NCBI GenBank assembly: GCA_947498785.1
Contig: CANMLS010000001.1
Coordinates: forward strand, 124,001 to 188,000
DNA: 64,000 nt
From: an uncultured Aquimarina sp.
GTDB taxonomy: Bacteria; Bacteroidota; Bacteroidia; Flavobacteriales; Flavobacteriaceae
Direction: 5' to 3'
The notes under the pieces are model-generated. The model did not search any database. It saw only the letters and a program-made list of their open reading frames with translations, and was not told the DNA's origin. A program made the translations under genes and the position numbers. Positions 1 through 8,777 of the stretch are shown here, in pieces. How positions within the stretch are numbered: position 1 is the stretch's first letter; each line of letters starts with the position of its first letter.

Positions 1-1182
1 ATGCCAGGAGGATATGGAGATTTTGATATTTATGTGGTTGATGTTAATTTGGATGGTACTTATGGCACTCCGACAAATTTGGGACCATCGATAAATACAG
101 AAAATAGAGAACAGTTTCCTTTTATTTCAAAGGATGGTAATTTGTTTTTTTCTTCCAATGGTCACTTAGGCCTTGGTATGATGGACATTTTTGTTTCAGA
201 ACTTGGAGGTATTATTTCACCAATTAATTTGGGAGCTCCAATTAATTCTAGTTATGATGACTTTTCTATGGCGTATTATAATGATACCGATGGCTTTTTT
301 GCTTCTAATAGAAATAAAGTAGGTGATGATATTTATAGTTTTTCTCAGATCGGAGATATTTTTCCAAAAGAGTATCGAGCACGTTTCGAAGTTAAAGATT
401 ATGTAACAGATGATTATATAGCAAATGCAGATGCTATTTTATATAATAATGATAATGAAAAAGTTTATGAAAGTCAGTTAGATTCTATAGCCGCTTTTGA
501 CCTCAAATTGTTCTCTGGAAGATATAACTTTAAAGCCTCAGCAGAAGGATATAAAACAAGAACCAAACCTTTGGTTGTAAAAGAAAAGGAAGAAGAAGTG
601 TATGTAGTGTATTTGGATAGAGTAGGTAAGAAAGTTGATGTTACCACAGCCGAAGATAATTATAACGATAGTTCTCAAAACACTAATAGTTCAAATAATA
701 ATGAGCGTACAACGATTAATGAAACTAGTACGGAGCGCAAAAAAGAAGAAATAACAAAAATACAACTTAGAGAAACTCTTTTGAGCGATAAAGATGGTCC
801 ACCAGTAATAGAAAAAAATGGTAAACTATATTTTAAAATGCCTCCGATCTATTTTGATTATGATAAATGGAATATACGAGCAGACTCCAAAAAAGTGTTA
901 GACAAACTGGCACTTAAATTAGAACGCTATAAAACAGTATATATAAAAATATGTTCCCATACAGATAGTAGAGGAACAGATTCATACAATCAGGTTTTAT
1001 CTACTAGACGAGCAGAGTCAACACGTAATTATCTTGCACTTGTGGGATATGTGAATGCAAGAAGAATGAAGTTTGTAGGATTTGGAGAATCTCAACCACT
1101 TATAGATTGTGATTCTAAAGTATGTACAGAGGATGATCATCAAATAAATCGAAGAAGCGAATTCGAGATTGTTAAGTTTTAG
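1..1182 (+). CDS. OmpA-family outer membrane protein with PD40 repeats (C-terminal part)
   Basis: The left edge of the window probably cuts this gene, so the ATG at base 1 is most likely internal. The N-terminal 110 residues hold two or more PD40/WD40-like propeller strands (a FPFISKDGNLFFSSNG-type motif near 38-54). Residues about 120-210 look like a carboxypeptidase-regulatory-type beta sandwich, followed by a Ser/Asn-rich linker. The last 115 residues are an OmpA peptidoglycan-binding domain: IYFDYDKWNIR, HTDSRG, RRAEST, GFGES and a final NRRSEF. Such proteins anchor the outer membrane to peptidoglycan in flavobacteria and are often paired with PorP/SprF-like proteins, which would lie upstream, outside the window. 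The C terminus closely resembles that of the protein at 8778-10988, including a Cys pair before NRRS. The exact role is unknown. Confidence 0.88.
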   Translation: MPGGYGDFDIYVVDVNLDGTYGTPTNLGPSINTENREQFPFISKDGNLFFSSNGHLGLGMMDIFVSELGGIISPINLGAPINSSYDDFSMAYYNDTDGFFASNRNKVGDDIYSFSQIGDIFPKEYRARFEVKDYVTDDYIANADAILYNNDNEKVYESQLDSIAAFDLKLFSGRYNFKASAEGYKTRTKPLVVKEKEEEVYVVYLDRVGKKVDVTTAEDNYNDSSQNTNSSNNNERTTINETSTERKKEEITKIQLRETLLSDKDGPPVIEKNGKLYFKMPPIYFDYDKWNIRADSKKVLDKLALKLERYKTVYIKICSHTDSRGTDSYNQVLSTRRAESTRNYLALVGYVNARRMKFVGFGESQPLIDCDSKVCTEDDHQINRRSEFEIVKF

Positions 1183-1198
1183 TATACATCTATAATCT

Positions 1199-1230
1199 TT
1201 TGCTTTCTAATAAATTAAATGGTACTTTTG
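1199..1230 (+). promoter_or_regulatory. Bacteroidota-type promoter of rpsA
   Basis: TTTG at 1199-1202 and TACTTTTG at 1223-1230 are 20 bases apart. This fits the flavobacterial consensus TTG-N17-23-TAnnTTTG. Transcription would start near 1237 and leave a leader of about 110 bases before rpsA, long enough for autoregulation by S1, although no structure was recognised there. Confidence 0.7.
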
Positions 1231-1346
1231 CACTCCTTTTTAGCGTATAAGAGGATTAAAAAGGATAAAATCTAATTTAAACTAATACTTCTGTATAATT
1301 TTCGCATTGATTCTCAATAATATACAGGATACAAATTTTATCTTCA

Positions 1347-3164
1347 ATGTCTGAAGAAACAAAAAACACAGACGTTCAGGAAGTAGAGAAGCCAGCAGTA
1401 GCTGAAACTCCGCAACAAGCAAACCCTGAGCAATTTCTAAAAGATTTTAACTGGCACAACTATGAAGAAGGGATAGATCCTATCGCTGATTCAAAACTTG
1501 AAGAGTTTGAAAAGTTAGTAGCAGAAAATTTTGTAGATACTCTAAATGATGAAGTAGTAGACGGAACTGTAATTAATATTACTGATCGTGACGCTATCAT
1601 CGATATTAATGCAAAAAGTGAAGGTGTTATTTCATTAAATGAATTTCGTTATAACCCAGATCTTAAAGTAGGTGATAAGGTAGAAGTGTTAATTGATGTG
1701 CGTGAAGACGCTACAGGTCAATTAATTTTATCTCACCGTAAGGCTCGTGTGATCAAAGCATGGGATAGAGTAAATGGTGCACATGATACAGGTGAAATCG
1801 TAAACGGTTTTGTAAAATGTAGAACCAAAGGAGGTATGATCGTTGATGTATTTGGTATTGAAGCTTTCTTACCAGGTTCTCAAATTGATGTGAAACCAAT
1901 CCGTGATTATGATGCATATGTTGGTAAAACAATGGAATTTAAAGTGGTTAAAATAAACCACGAATTCAAAAACGTTGTTGTATCGCACAAAGCGCTTATC
2001 GAAGCTGATATCGAAGAGCAAAAGAAAGAAATTATCGGTCAATTAGAAAAAGGTCAGGTATTAGAAGGTACTGTTAAGAATGTTACTTCTTATGGTGTAT
2101 TCGTTGATCTTGGAGGAGTTGATGGATTAGTACATATTACAGACCTTTCTTGGTCAAGAATTAATCATCCAAATGAGATTGTAGAACTTGATCAGAAATT
2201 AAATGTGGTAATCTTAGACTTTGACGAAGCTAAAACACGTATCCAATTAGGTCTTAAACAATTAAAACCTCACCCATGGGAGGCTCTTGATAAAGAACTT
2301 AAAGTAGGTGATAAGGTTAAAGGTAAAGTAGTTGTGATCGCAGATTACGGTGCATTTATCGAAGTAGAAGAAGGTGTTGAAGGATTAATTCACGTTTCTG
2401 AAATGTCTTGGTCTACACACTTACGTTCTGCACAAGATTTTGTAAAAGTTGGTGATCCAGTAGAAGCAGTGATCCTTACACTTGACAGAGAAGAGCGTAA
2501 AATGTCTCTTGGAATTAAGCAATTAACTCCAGACCCTTGGACAGATATTACAACTAAATATCCTGTTGGTTCTAAACACAACGGTATCGTTCGTAACTTT
2601 ACTAACTTTGGTGTATTTGTAGAGCTTGAAGAAGGTATTGATGGGCTTATCTATATTTCTGACCTTTCTTGGACTAAGAAAATCAAGCATCCATCTGACT
2701 TTACTAATGTTGGAGATACTCTTGATGTTGTAGTTCTAGAACTTGATGTAGAAGGACGTAAATTAAGTCTTGGTCATAAGCAAACTGAAGAAAATCCTTG
2801 GGATAAATATGAAACCGAATTCGCATTAGGAACTAAGCATACAGCTACAATTGGTGAAATAGTAGATAAAGGTGCTACTATTGATTTCAATGAAGATATC
2901 GTTGCATTTGTTCCTTCTCGTCATCTTGAAAAAGAAGATGGAAGCAAATTGAAAAAAGGTGATGAAGCAGAATTCCAAATCATTGAATTCAATAAAGAAT
3001 TCAAAAGAGTGGTTGCTTCTCATACAGCTTTATTCAAAGAAGAAGAAGCTAAGATCGTAAAACAAGCTGCTAAGAAGGCGGCTAGTCCATCAGAGAAAAC
3101 TACTCTTGGTGATATCGATGCATTAGCAGATCTTAAAGCTAAAATGGAAAAAGGAGGAAACTAG
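1347..3164 (+). CDS. rpsA: 30S ribosomal protein S1
   Basis: S1 binds mRNA on the small ribosomal subunit and helps initiation. The 605 residues contain a series of S1 RNA-binding domains; the clearest repeats read YGVFVDLGGVDGLVHITDLSW, then similar GAFIEV...GLIHVSEMSW and GVFVEL...GLIYISDLSW copies at about residues 240-470. The acidic N-terminal 50 residues and the Lys/Ala-rich tail are typical of Bacteroidota S1. The ATG start lies about 110 bases below a good promoter, and a strong hairpin follows the stop, so the gene is probably monocistronic. Its codon use is cleaner than that of its neighbours, as expected for a highly expressed gene. Confidence 0.97.
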   Translation: MSEETKNTDVQEVEKPAVAETPQQANPEQFLKDFNWHNYEEGIDPIADSKLEEFEKLVAENFVDTLNDEVVDGTVINITDRDAIIDINAKSEGVISLNEFRYNPDLKVGDKVEVLIDVREDATGQLILSHRKARVIKAWDRVNGAHDTGEIVNGFVKCRTKGGMIVDVFGIEAFLPGSQIDVKPIRDYDAYVGKTMEFKVVKINHEFKNVVVSHKALIEADIEEQKKEIIGQLEKGQVLEGTVKNVTSYGVFVDLGGVDGLVHITDLSWSRINHPNEIVELDQKLNVVILDFDEAKTRIQLGLKQLKPHPWEALDKELKVGDKVKGKVVVIADYGAFIEVEEGVEGLIHVSEMSWSTHLRSAQDFVKVGDPVEAVILTLDREERKMSLGIKQLTPDPWTDITTKYPVGSKHNGIVRNFTNFGVFVELEEGIDGLIYISDLSWTKKIKHPSDFTNVGDTLDVVVLELDVEGRKLSLGHKQTEENPWDKYETEFALGTKHTATIGEIVDKGATIDFNEDIVAFVPSRHLEKEDGSKLKKGDEAEFQIIEFNKEFKRVVASHTALFKEEEAKIVKQAAKKAASPSEKTTLGDIDALADLKAKMEKGGN

Positions 3165-3194
3165 TCCTTTCACCATTACCGAATTATTTTGATA

Positions 3195-3228
3195 AGAGCC
3201 ATTCATTTTGAATGGCTCTTGTTTTTTT
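3195..3228 (+). terminator. Rho-independent terminator of rpsA
   Basis: A perfect 11-bp stem (AGAGCCATTCA, 3195-3205, with TGAATGGCTCT, 3209-3219) and a 3-base loop are followed by TGTTTTTTT. Confidence 0.9.
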
Positions 3229-3523
3229 GAAACATAAGGTTTACTTAAACTTTCTGGTCACTATGAACAGAACAAGTTCTTAGTTTTTGATTCTCTCATA
3301 TAATTCTTTCTTCGTATATATTGTGATTGTTGTAACTTCTAATTTTTGGTTAATCTATAGTAATCATAAACCAAATTTCTTGACAAAGCCTTGATGTCTT
3401 TAGTTTACTTTTTGTGATAAACACTCACTGAAAATGGGGGTGAAATTTTCACTAGTATTGGCGTGATTTAGGAAGGAAAACCTCTTGATATTTGCATTGC
3501 AAATAATCTTAATTGTTTTTAAA
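3229..3523. other. Intergenic stretch with a palindrome
   Basis: No gene was seen here. The stretch holds a perfect 13-base palindrome GTGAAATTTTCAC at 3440-3452, just after a run of G. Together with TGAAAAT at 3429-3435 it could form a hairpin about 75 bases before the next gene. It may be an operator or a leader element; nothing further can be assigned. Confidence 0.4.
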
Positions 3524-3925
3524 ATGAAAAATGTCAAAAGAAAAATAGTGGTAATCTTAAGTTTTTTAGTAACCATTCATACAAATGCCAAAGAAACTAA
3601 TATTTTGTCTTTTTTTACAAGTGACAAAGAGATAGAATGTGTAGAAGAAAAGAAGCTTCGTAATGAACCAAAAACTAAAAAAATAGAAAAAGCTTCCAAA
3701 ATTACAAGTTTTCATTCTATTAAGAAATGGAAAATAACTATAGAATATACTGATGGTGGGTTTATGTCTAAGACAATTGTTATTAATGAAGCTACTGAAT
3801 TAAGTCCTTTAGAAACTGCATTTGTAGAAGCAGAAAAGTACCTTGAGGCCTTTAATAATGTAAAAGAGTATAGTGTTTCACCAGTATCCGATAATTCATT
3901 TGTACTATTAACAGGAGGAAGGTAA
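3524..3925 (+). CDS. Small secreted protein of unknown function
   Basis: I do not recognise this family. The chosen ATG at 3524 gives 133 residues that start with a normal signal peptide: basic MKNVKRK, then a hydrophobic stretch ending near TNAKE. An upstream in-frame start at 3485 would put a hydrophobic segment before the basic one and is less likely. The mature part is Lys/Glu-rich, then has a beta-like segment (KWKITIEYTDGG) and ends VLLTGGR. There is no Cys after the signal, so it is probably periplasmic or exported rather than a lipoprotein. It is followed about 100 bases later by another small secreted gene that is broken. Confidence 0.6.
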   Translation: MKNVKRKIVVILSFLVTIHTNAKETNILSFFTSDKEIECVEEKKLRNEPKTKKIEKASKITSFHSIKKWKITIEYTDGGFMSKTIVINEATELSPLETAFVEAEKYLEAFNNVKEYSVSPVSDNSFVLLTGGR

Positions 3926-4025
3926 ATTTTTATAGTTGAATAGACTAATATATATCTTTAGATTATATAGTATTAATGCTTACATTAATTCATGCGCAAT
4001 AAAGAGTTGAAAAAAGTAAGAAAAT

Positions 4026-4562
4026 GTGAAAATAAAATGTTTCATAATCATTACAATTTTATTTACCAATCTAATAGCAACAAGCCAGACTAGATTTACT
4101 GATAAAGAGCTAAAAGAATTTAGAAAACGAGTTCTTGAAACTAGAAAATTAGGAAGGGCGGGTATTATAGCTGTAGCTGCAAAAGCAGTAAGTGACAATC
4201 CTATATCTCTAATTAATGAAAAGGATGTAATAATTTCTGTATGGTATAATCATATTGAGGTAAAAGTAGAATTTATTCAACGTTCTCTTTTATTATATAT
4301 CCCTCGAGGTTCTAGATACGCTACCAAAATGGAAGTACATGTTTCTTTAGACAAAGCATTCCAGAGTGATTATTAGAGAGCAAAAAGACTACTATTCTGT
4401 TCAAATAGGAAATTCATATCCTATAACGTATAAAATACAAAAAGAATCGGGAAAAGTGTATAATTATGAAGACCCTTATCGCGACTTCTATCCAACTCCA
4501 GTAAATAATGAGATAAAATTACCTCATATATAGGAGGTGAATGGATAGAAATAAAAGAATGA
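4026..4562 (+). pseudogene. Broken small secreted-protein gene with two compensating frameshifts
   Basis: A GTG start at 4026 opens 116 residues with a signal peptide (MKIKCFIIITILFTNL) that stop at TAG 4374-4376. The next frame is then open and protein-like from about 4363 to the stop at 4531 (REQKDYYSVQIGNSYPITYK, later YEDPYRDFYPTPVNNEI). After that the first frame resumes as IGGEWIEIKE and ends at TGA 4560-4562. The simplest reading is one extra base near 4345-4370 and one lost base in the ATATATA run at 4526-4532, in a gene of about 178 codons. The family is not recognised. Sequencing error is possible for either site; if the assembly is right, the gene is decaying. Confidence 0.6.
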
Positions 4563-4641
4563 TGGTTTAAATTTATATTGTATTCATGTGGATTGATTTT
4601 TTTTAAACATTTTTTAGGATAAATTAATTCTAAAATTTTAC

Positions 4642-4649
4642 TACTTTTG
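4642..4649 (+). promoter_or_regulatory. -7 promoter element of the pyrR-pyrB operon
   Basis: TACTTTTG matches the Bacteroidota -7 consensus and lies 33 bases before the pyrR ATG. No clear TTG is seen at -33. The predicted leader is only about 20 bases, so there is no room for the long PyrR-dependent attenuator known from Bacillus. Confidence 0.6.
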
Positions 4650-4674
4650 TATTCCAAATATCCATTTGGAGATT

Positions 4675-5214
4675 ATGAGTCAAAAATTACTACTTAGTGC
4701 AAAAGAGATCAATATAATTCTGCACCGTTTGGCTTGTCAATTAATCGAAAATCATACACATTTTAATCATACAGTATTAATCGGAGTTCAGCCTAGAGGA
4801 ATATTTTTGGCAGATAGAATTAAAAAAATTTTAGAAGAGGATTATCGGTTAACAAATGTAAAGTTAGGATATCTTGATATTACATTTTATCGAGATGATT
4901 TTAGAAGAGGGGAAAAACCTTTAGAAGCTAACAAGACTAATATTGATTTTGTCGTTGAGGATAAACGAATTGTATTTATAGATGACGTATTGTATACAGG
5001 GCGAAGTATAAGGGCGGCTTTAACTGCGATGCAATCTTTTGGAAGGCCACAAGAAATTGAGTTGTTGACGCTAATTGACAGGCGTTTTAGTAGGCATTTA
5101 CCTATACAACCAAATTATAGAGGAAGACAGGTTGATGCAATTAATCAAGAGAAAGTAAAAGTACATTGGATAGAAAATGAAGGAGAAGATGCAGTCTACC
5201 TTATAGGACAATAG
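4675..5214 (+). CDS. pyrR: Bifunctional pyr operon regulator / uracil phosphoribosyltransferase
   Basis: PyrR is a type I phosphoribosyltransferase that converts uracil and PRPP to UMP and, in Gram-positive bacteria, binds pyr mRNA. The PRPP-binding motif VFIDDVLYTGRSIRAAL lies at about residues 100-117, and VLIGVQPRGIFLADRI near residue 33 is a second family signature. I use the ATG at 4675 (MSQKLLLSAKE, 179 residues); an in-frame TTG at 4666 would add three residues. The gene sits 44 bases before pyrB, so the two are probably co-transcribed. RNA binding is not shown by the sequence, because no attenuator was seen upstream. Confidence 0.93.
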   Translation: MSQKLLLSAKEINIILHRLACQLIENHTHFNHTVLIGVQPRGIFLADRIKKILEEDYRLTNVKLGYLDITFYRDDFRRGEKPLEANKTNIDFVVEDKRIVFIDDVLYTGRSIRAALTAMQSFGRPQEIELLTLIDRRFSRHLPIQPNYRGRQVDAINQEKVKVHWIENEGEDAVYLIGQ

Positions 5215-5258
5215 AACGTTTTTGGTAATAGACTTAAAATTATAAATTAGAATAAAAA

Positions 5259-6188
5259 ATGGGTGAATTAAGTGTCAATCACTTACTAGGAATTAAATAT
5301 CTAAACAAAGATGATATTAACCTTATCTTTGAGACAGCCGATCATTTCAAAGAAGTTATTAATCGACCTATTAAAAAAGTTCCTTCCCTTAGAGATATAA
5401 CAATAGCCAATCTTTTTTTTGAGAATAGTACACGAACAAGGTTATCTTTTGAATTGGCAGAAAAAAGACTTTCTGCAGATGTAATTAATTTTTCTGCTTC
5501 TTCTTCTTCCGTTAAGAAAGGAGAAACTCTTATAGATACGGTAAATAACATCCTTTCTATGAAAGTGGATATGGTTGTTATGCGTCATCCTAATCCAGGG
5601 GCAGGAGTTTTTTTGTCAAAACATGTAGGGGCAAGTATAGTAAATGCTGGAGATGGAGCACATGAACATCCAACACAAGCCTTACTAGATTCATACTCTA
5701 TACGCGAACGATTAGGTAGTGTGGGAGGAAAAAAAGTGGTGATTGTAGGTGATATTTTACACTCAAGAGTAGCGTTATCTAATATTTTTGCTTTAAAATT
5801 ACAAGGAGCAGAAGTAAAAGTATGTGGGCCTAAAACTTTAATTCCTAAGTATATACATAAGTTAGGAGTTGGTGTAGAAACCAATCTCCAAAGGGCATTA
5901 GAATGGTGTGATGTAGCTAATATGTTGCGCGTACAAAATGAAAGAATGGAAATTAGTTATTTTCCTTCTACAAGAGAGTATACCCAACAATTTGGTGTCA
6001 ATAAAAAAATATTGGATAATCTGGATAAAGACATTGTAATAATGCACCCAGGACCTATTAACCGTGGAGTGGAAATCACGAGTGATGTTGCTGATTCTAA
6101 TCAAGCCATTATATTAGATCAGGTACAGAATGGGGTAGCAGTGAGAATGGCAGTGATATATCTTTTAGCTTCAAAAATTAAACGGTAA
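5259..6188 (+). CDS. pyrB: Aspartate carbamoyltransferase, catalytic subunit
   Basis: The enzyme joins carbamoyl phosphate and aspartate in the first committed step of pyrimidine synthesis. The 309 residues match the family length. The carbamoyl-phosphate loop STRTRLSFE is at about residues 56-64, HPTQALLD at about 133-140, and HPGPINRGVEI near 268. The cytoplasmic enzyme is a trimer in the family; no regulatory subunit pyrI lies nearby. It follows pyrR by 44 bases and precedes the next gene by 3 bases, so it lies within an operon. Confidence 0.96.
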   Translation: MGELSVNHLLGIKYLNKDDINLIFETADHFKEVINRPIKKVPSLRDITIANLFFENSTRTRLSFELAEKRLSADVINFSASSSSVKKGETLIDTVNNILSMKVDMVVMRHPNPGAGVFLSKHVGASIVNAGDGAHEHPTQALLDSYSIRERLGSVGGKKVVIVGDILHSRVALSNIFALKLQGAEVKVCGPKTLIPKYIHKLGVGVETNLQRALEWCDVANMLRVQNERMEISYFPSTREYTQQFGVNKKILDNLDKDIVIMHPGPINRGVEITSDVADSNQAIILDQVQNGVAVRMAVIYLLASKIKR

Positions 6189-6191
6189 CTT

Positions 6192-6524
6192 ATGATTTTT
6201 AATAAGGAAGGTTCTACGACTATAATAACCCAAGAAAAAACTACAATCATCGAATTTGTTAATCGAATGGAAAGTAAGTATGATACACTTAAAAACGATA
6301 ATATTATTGTTAATCTGTTTTCATTGGCTAATATTTCGGTAAATGATTTAAATGAGTTTTTAAGAATTTCTAATACTCATAAATCAGCTAATCATTCTTT
6401 TGTGATTGTTACAAATAAGGTTTCATATGATGAAGCCCCTGCTGAAATAACAATTGTACCTACTTTACAAGAAGCGTATGATTTGGTTGAAATGGAAGAA
6501 ATAGAAAGAGATCTTGGTTTTTGA
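6192..6524 (+). CDS. Small STAS-like protein in the pyrB-rnz interval
   Basis: This is a 110-residue protein starting 3 bases after pyrB. Its pattern of alternating strands and helices (IIVNLFSLANISVNDLNEFL, then HSFVIVTN, then EITIVPTLQEAYDLVEMEE) resembles STAS/anti-sigma-antagonist folds, where the second segment corresponds to the 'discovering-a-conserved-site then helix' unit. No Ser phosphorylation motif is obvious. The protein is cytoplasmic, with no signal or membrane segment. In flavobacteria such a small protein is often found next to ribonuclease Z and can be mislabelled as it. Function unknown; the STAS assignment is an inference from pattern only. Confidence 0.7.
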   Translation: MIFNKEGSTTIITQEKTTIIEFVNRMESKYDTLKNDNIIVNLFSLANISVNDLNEFLRISNTHKSANHSFVIVTNKVSYDEAPAEITIVPTLQEAYDLVEMEEIERDLGF

Positions 6525-6576
6525 GAAAACTAATGTTTTTTTGTAATTTCCTATATTAATTTTCGTCTCATACATT

Positions 6577-7035
6577 ATGAAAAGATTAGCCCCAATTTTA
6601 TTAGTAGCATTTGTTATGCTTTTTTCTCAGAATCTTAAAGCTCAGGATTGGAAATATGATTTGAATGAAGCACTAGCTTTAGCCAAAGAAAAAGACCAAA
6701 AAATTGTATTGTTTTTTACTGGATCTGATTGGTGTCCTCCTTGTGTCAAATTAGAAAGGAACCTGTTGTCTAGTGAAGAATTTGCCGCCTTTACTCATCA
6801 AAAGTACGTTTGGTTGAGAGCTGATTTTCCCAGACGAAAAAAGAACAGAATCTCACAAGAACAAAAAAATAAAAATAAAGAATTAGCCAAACGCTACAAT
6901 AAGAAAAAGCAATTTCCAGCGATTTTGATCCTTAATAAAGAAGGAGTAGTTCTTGGTGCCACAGGATATAGAAGGGATTTGGATGTGCAAGGGTATATAT
7001 CTTTATTAACTTCATTCGATTCTTTTGGGCATTAG
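6577..7035 (+). CDS. Exported thioredoxin-fold protein
   Basis: A signal peptide (residues 1-22, ending LKAQ) is followed by a short thioredoxin domain with the redox motif WCPPC at residues 52-56 in the context FFTGSDWCPPC. The 152-residue length and the GSDWCxPC context match the periplasmic thioredoxin_7/DUF255-like group that reduces or isomerises exported disulfides. The section 85-112 is very Lys/Arg-rich. It sits between the small protein and rnz and is probably co-transcribed. The partner is unknown. Confidence 0.85.
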   Translation: MKRLAPILLVAFVMLFSQNLKAQDWKYDLNEALALAKEKDQKIVLFFTGSDWCPPCVKLERNLLSSEEFAAFTHQKYVWLRADFPRRKKNRISQEQKNKNKELAKRYNKKKQFPAILILNKEGVVLGATGYRRDLDVQGYISLLTSFDSFGH

Positions 7036-7097
7036 ATTGATTTATAATTAAGATTGAATTATATTAACAGCCTATTTAACAAAGAGGAAAGATAATT

Positions 7098-8003
7098 TTG
7101 AAAATTACGATTTTAGGATGCTATTCAGCAACTCCAAGAACTTTTACAAATCCAACATCACAAGTTTTAGAAATAAATAACCATATTTTTTTAATTGACT
7201 GTGGAGAAGGCACTCAAGTGGAATTAAGGAGAAATAAAATCAAATTCTCAAGAATTAAGCATATTTTTATTTCCCATCTTCATGGTGATCATTTTTTTGG
7301 TTTGATTGGTTTGGTTTCCACATTTAGGTTATTAAATAGAGATGTTCCATTACATATTCATGGTCCTAAAGGGATTAAAGAAGCAATTACGCTTCAATTG
7401 AAACTTTCAAACTCTTGGACGGATTATCCATTGCATTTCCATGAATTAACTAGTACAGAATCAGAAGTTATTTTTGAAGATGAAAAAGTAGTTGTAACTA
7501 CAATACCTTTACAACATCGAGTATATTGTAATGGGTTTTTGTTTCGTGAAAAACCTGGTGATAGAACATTATTGATTGATAAAGTTGTAAATTATGACAT
7601 AGATAAAGCATATTATCGATCTATAAAAAAGGGAAAAGATGTAGTTTTGGATAATGATACTGTAATTCGGAATGAAGAGCTTACCGAAGCTCCAAAACCT
7701 GTAAAAAGCTATGCATTTTGTAGTGATACAAAATATGATGAAGCAAAAATCCCTTTAATTAAGGATGTTTCTGTTTTATATCATGAATCTACATTTTTAG
7801 AGAGTCATAAACATCTTTGTGCCAAGACAGGGCATAGTTCTGCAATAGAAGCTGCAAGTATTGCTAAGAAAGCAAATGTTGGAACTCTAATTTTGGGTCA
7901 CTATTCTACTAGATATGATAATATTGAATTGTTTAAGGAGGAGGCAAAGACTGTATTTGAAGATGTTGAAGTAGCAAATGATGGTAAAGTCTTTGAATTT
8001 TAA
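7098..8003 (+). CDS. rnz: Ribonuclease Z
   Basis: RNase Z is a zinc-dependent endonuclease that trims tRNA 3' ends. The metallo-beta-lactamase motif HLHGDH is at residues 60-65, and the later metal ligands fit CSDTKYD (about 214), HESTF (about 230), and GHYSTRY near 268. The 301-residue length is typical of the short bacterial form. I use TTG at 7098 as start because the conserved family N terminus (MKITILGCYSATPR) begins exactly there. It follows the thioredoxin gene by about 60 bases on the same strand. Confidence 0.95.
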   Translation: MKITILGCYSATPRTFTNPTSQVLEINNHIFLIDCGEGTQVELRRNKIKFSRIKHIFISHLHGDHFFGLIGLVSTFRLLNRDVPLHIHGPKGIKEAITLQLKLSNSWTDYPLHFHELTSTESEVIFEDEKVVVTTIPLQHRVYCNGFLFREKPGDRTLLIDKVVNYDIDKAYYRSIKKGKDVVLDNDTVIRNEELTEAPKPVKSYAFCSDTKYDEAKIPLIKDVSVLYHESTFLESHKHLCAKTGHSSAIEAASIAKKANVGTLILGHYSTRYDNIELFKEEAKTVFEDVEVANDGKVFEF

Positions 8004-8092
8004 TCAGACCTGTTTTTAACTTCTAATAAAATTGTTGTTTTGTTATTACTTTCTATTCTGTAAAATAAGTAAATTGCACTATATTTTTGATT

Positions 8093-8737
8093 ATGAATAG
8101 AGATCTGACAGCATATAGAAAATCTTATGAGAAGAATTTTTTAGAGGAAAATGATCTTCCAGAATCTCCTTTTATGCTTTTTTCTAATTGGTTTAAAGAA
8201 GTTGAAGAAAAGGGAGGGGTTGAAGAGGCGAATGCCATGACTATTACTACTGCTGGAGTTGATGGTTTTCCTAAAGCTAGAATTGTGTTGTTAAAACATT
8301 TTGATGATAAAGGGTTTGTGTTTTATACAAATTATAACTCAGAAAAAGGAAAAGCTATAGCGAATAATAACAAAGTTTGTATTTCTTTTTTTTGGCCAAA
8401 TCTAGAAAGACAAATTATCATTAAAGGGGTAGCAGAAAAAATAGATAAAGAAAAGAGCTTAAAATATTTTCGATCACGCCCCAGAGGGAGTCAAATAGGA
8501 GCATTAGCCTCTAATCAAAGCGAAATTATTCTATCAAGAACTGAATTGGAAAATAAACTCAAATCGCTAGAAGATGAATATCAGGATAAAGAAATACCAA
8601 TGCCAGATTCTTGGGGTGGATATCAAATACAACCTGTAGAATTCGAATTTTGGCAAGGAAGACCTAACCGATTACATGATAGGATTAGGTTCTTTATTAA
8701 AGATCATAATTGGAAAACAACAAGACTATCTCCTTGA
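8093..8737 (+). CDS. pdxH: Pyridoxamine 5'-phosphate oxidase
   Basis: This FMN enzyme oxidises pyridoxamine or pyridoxine 5'-phosphate to pyridoxal 5'-phosphate, the coenzyme used by several enzymes in this window. The family core is visible: PKARIVLLKHFDDKGFVFYTNYNSEKG near 60-87, the FMN-binding FWPNLERQI, SRPRGSQIGALASNQS near 122-138, and the C-terminal EFWQGRPNRLHDRI. The length of 214 residues is normal. ATG 8093 (MNRDLTAYRKSY) is chosen; an upstream TTG at 8087 would add only two residues. Confidence 0.95.
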   Translation: MNRDLTAYRKSYEKNFLEENDLPESPFMLFSNWFKEVEEKGGVEEANAMTITTAGVDGFPKARIVLLKHFDDKGFVFYTNYNSEKGKAIANNNKVCISFFWPNLERQIIIKGVAEKIDKEKSLKYFRSRPRGSQIGALASNQSEIILSRTELENKLKSLEDEYQDKEIPMPDSWGGYQIQPVEFEFWQGRPNRLHDRIRFFIKDHNWKTTRLSP

Positions 8738-8777
8738 TTTATATTTGTTTATTGTAATATTTTTAAATAAAAAAGTA

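Noticed and set aside
4620..4674. PyrR-type RNA attenuator before pyrR
   Set aside because: The predicted leader is about 20 bases and has no terminator or anti-terminator, so it cannot hold one.
8082..8089. TATTTTTG as pdxH promoter
   Set aside because: It ends only 3 bases before the ATG, so transcription would start at or after the start codon; probably chance in AT-rich DNA.
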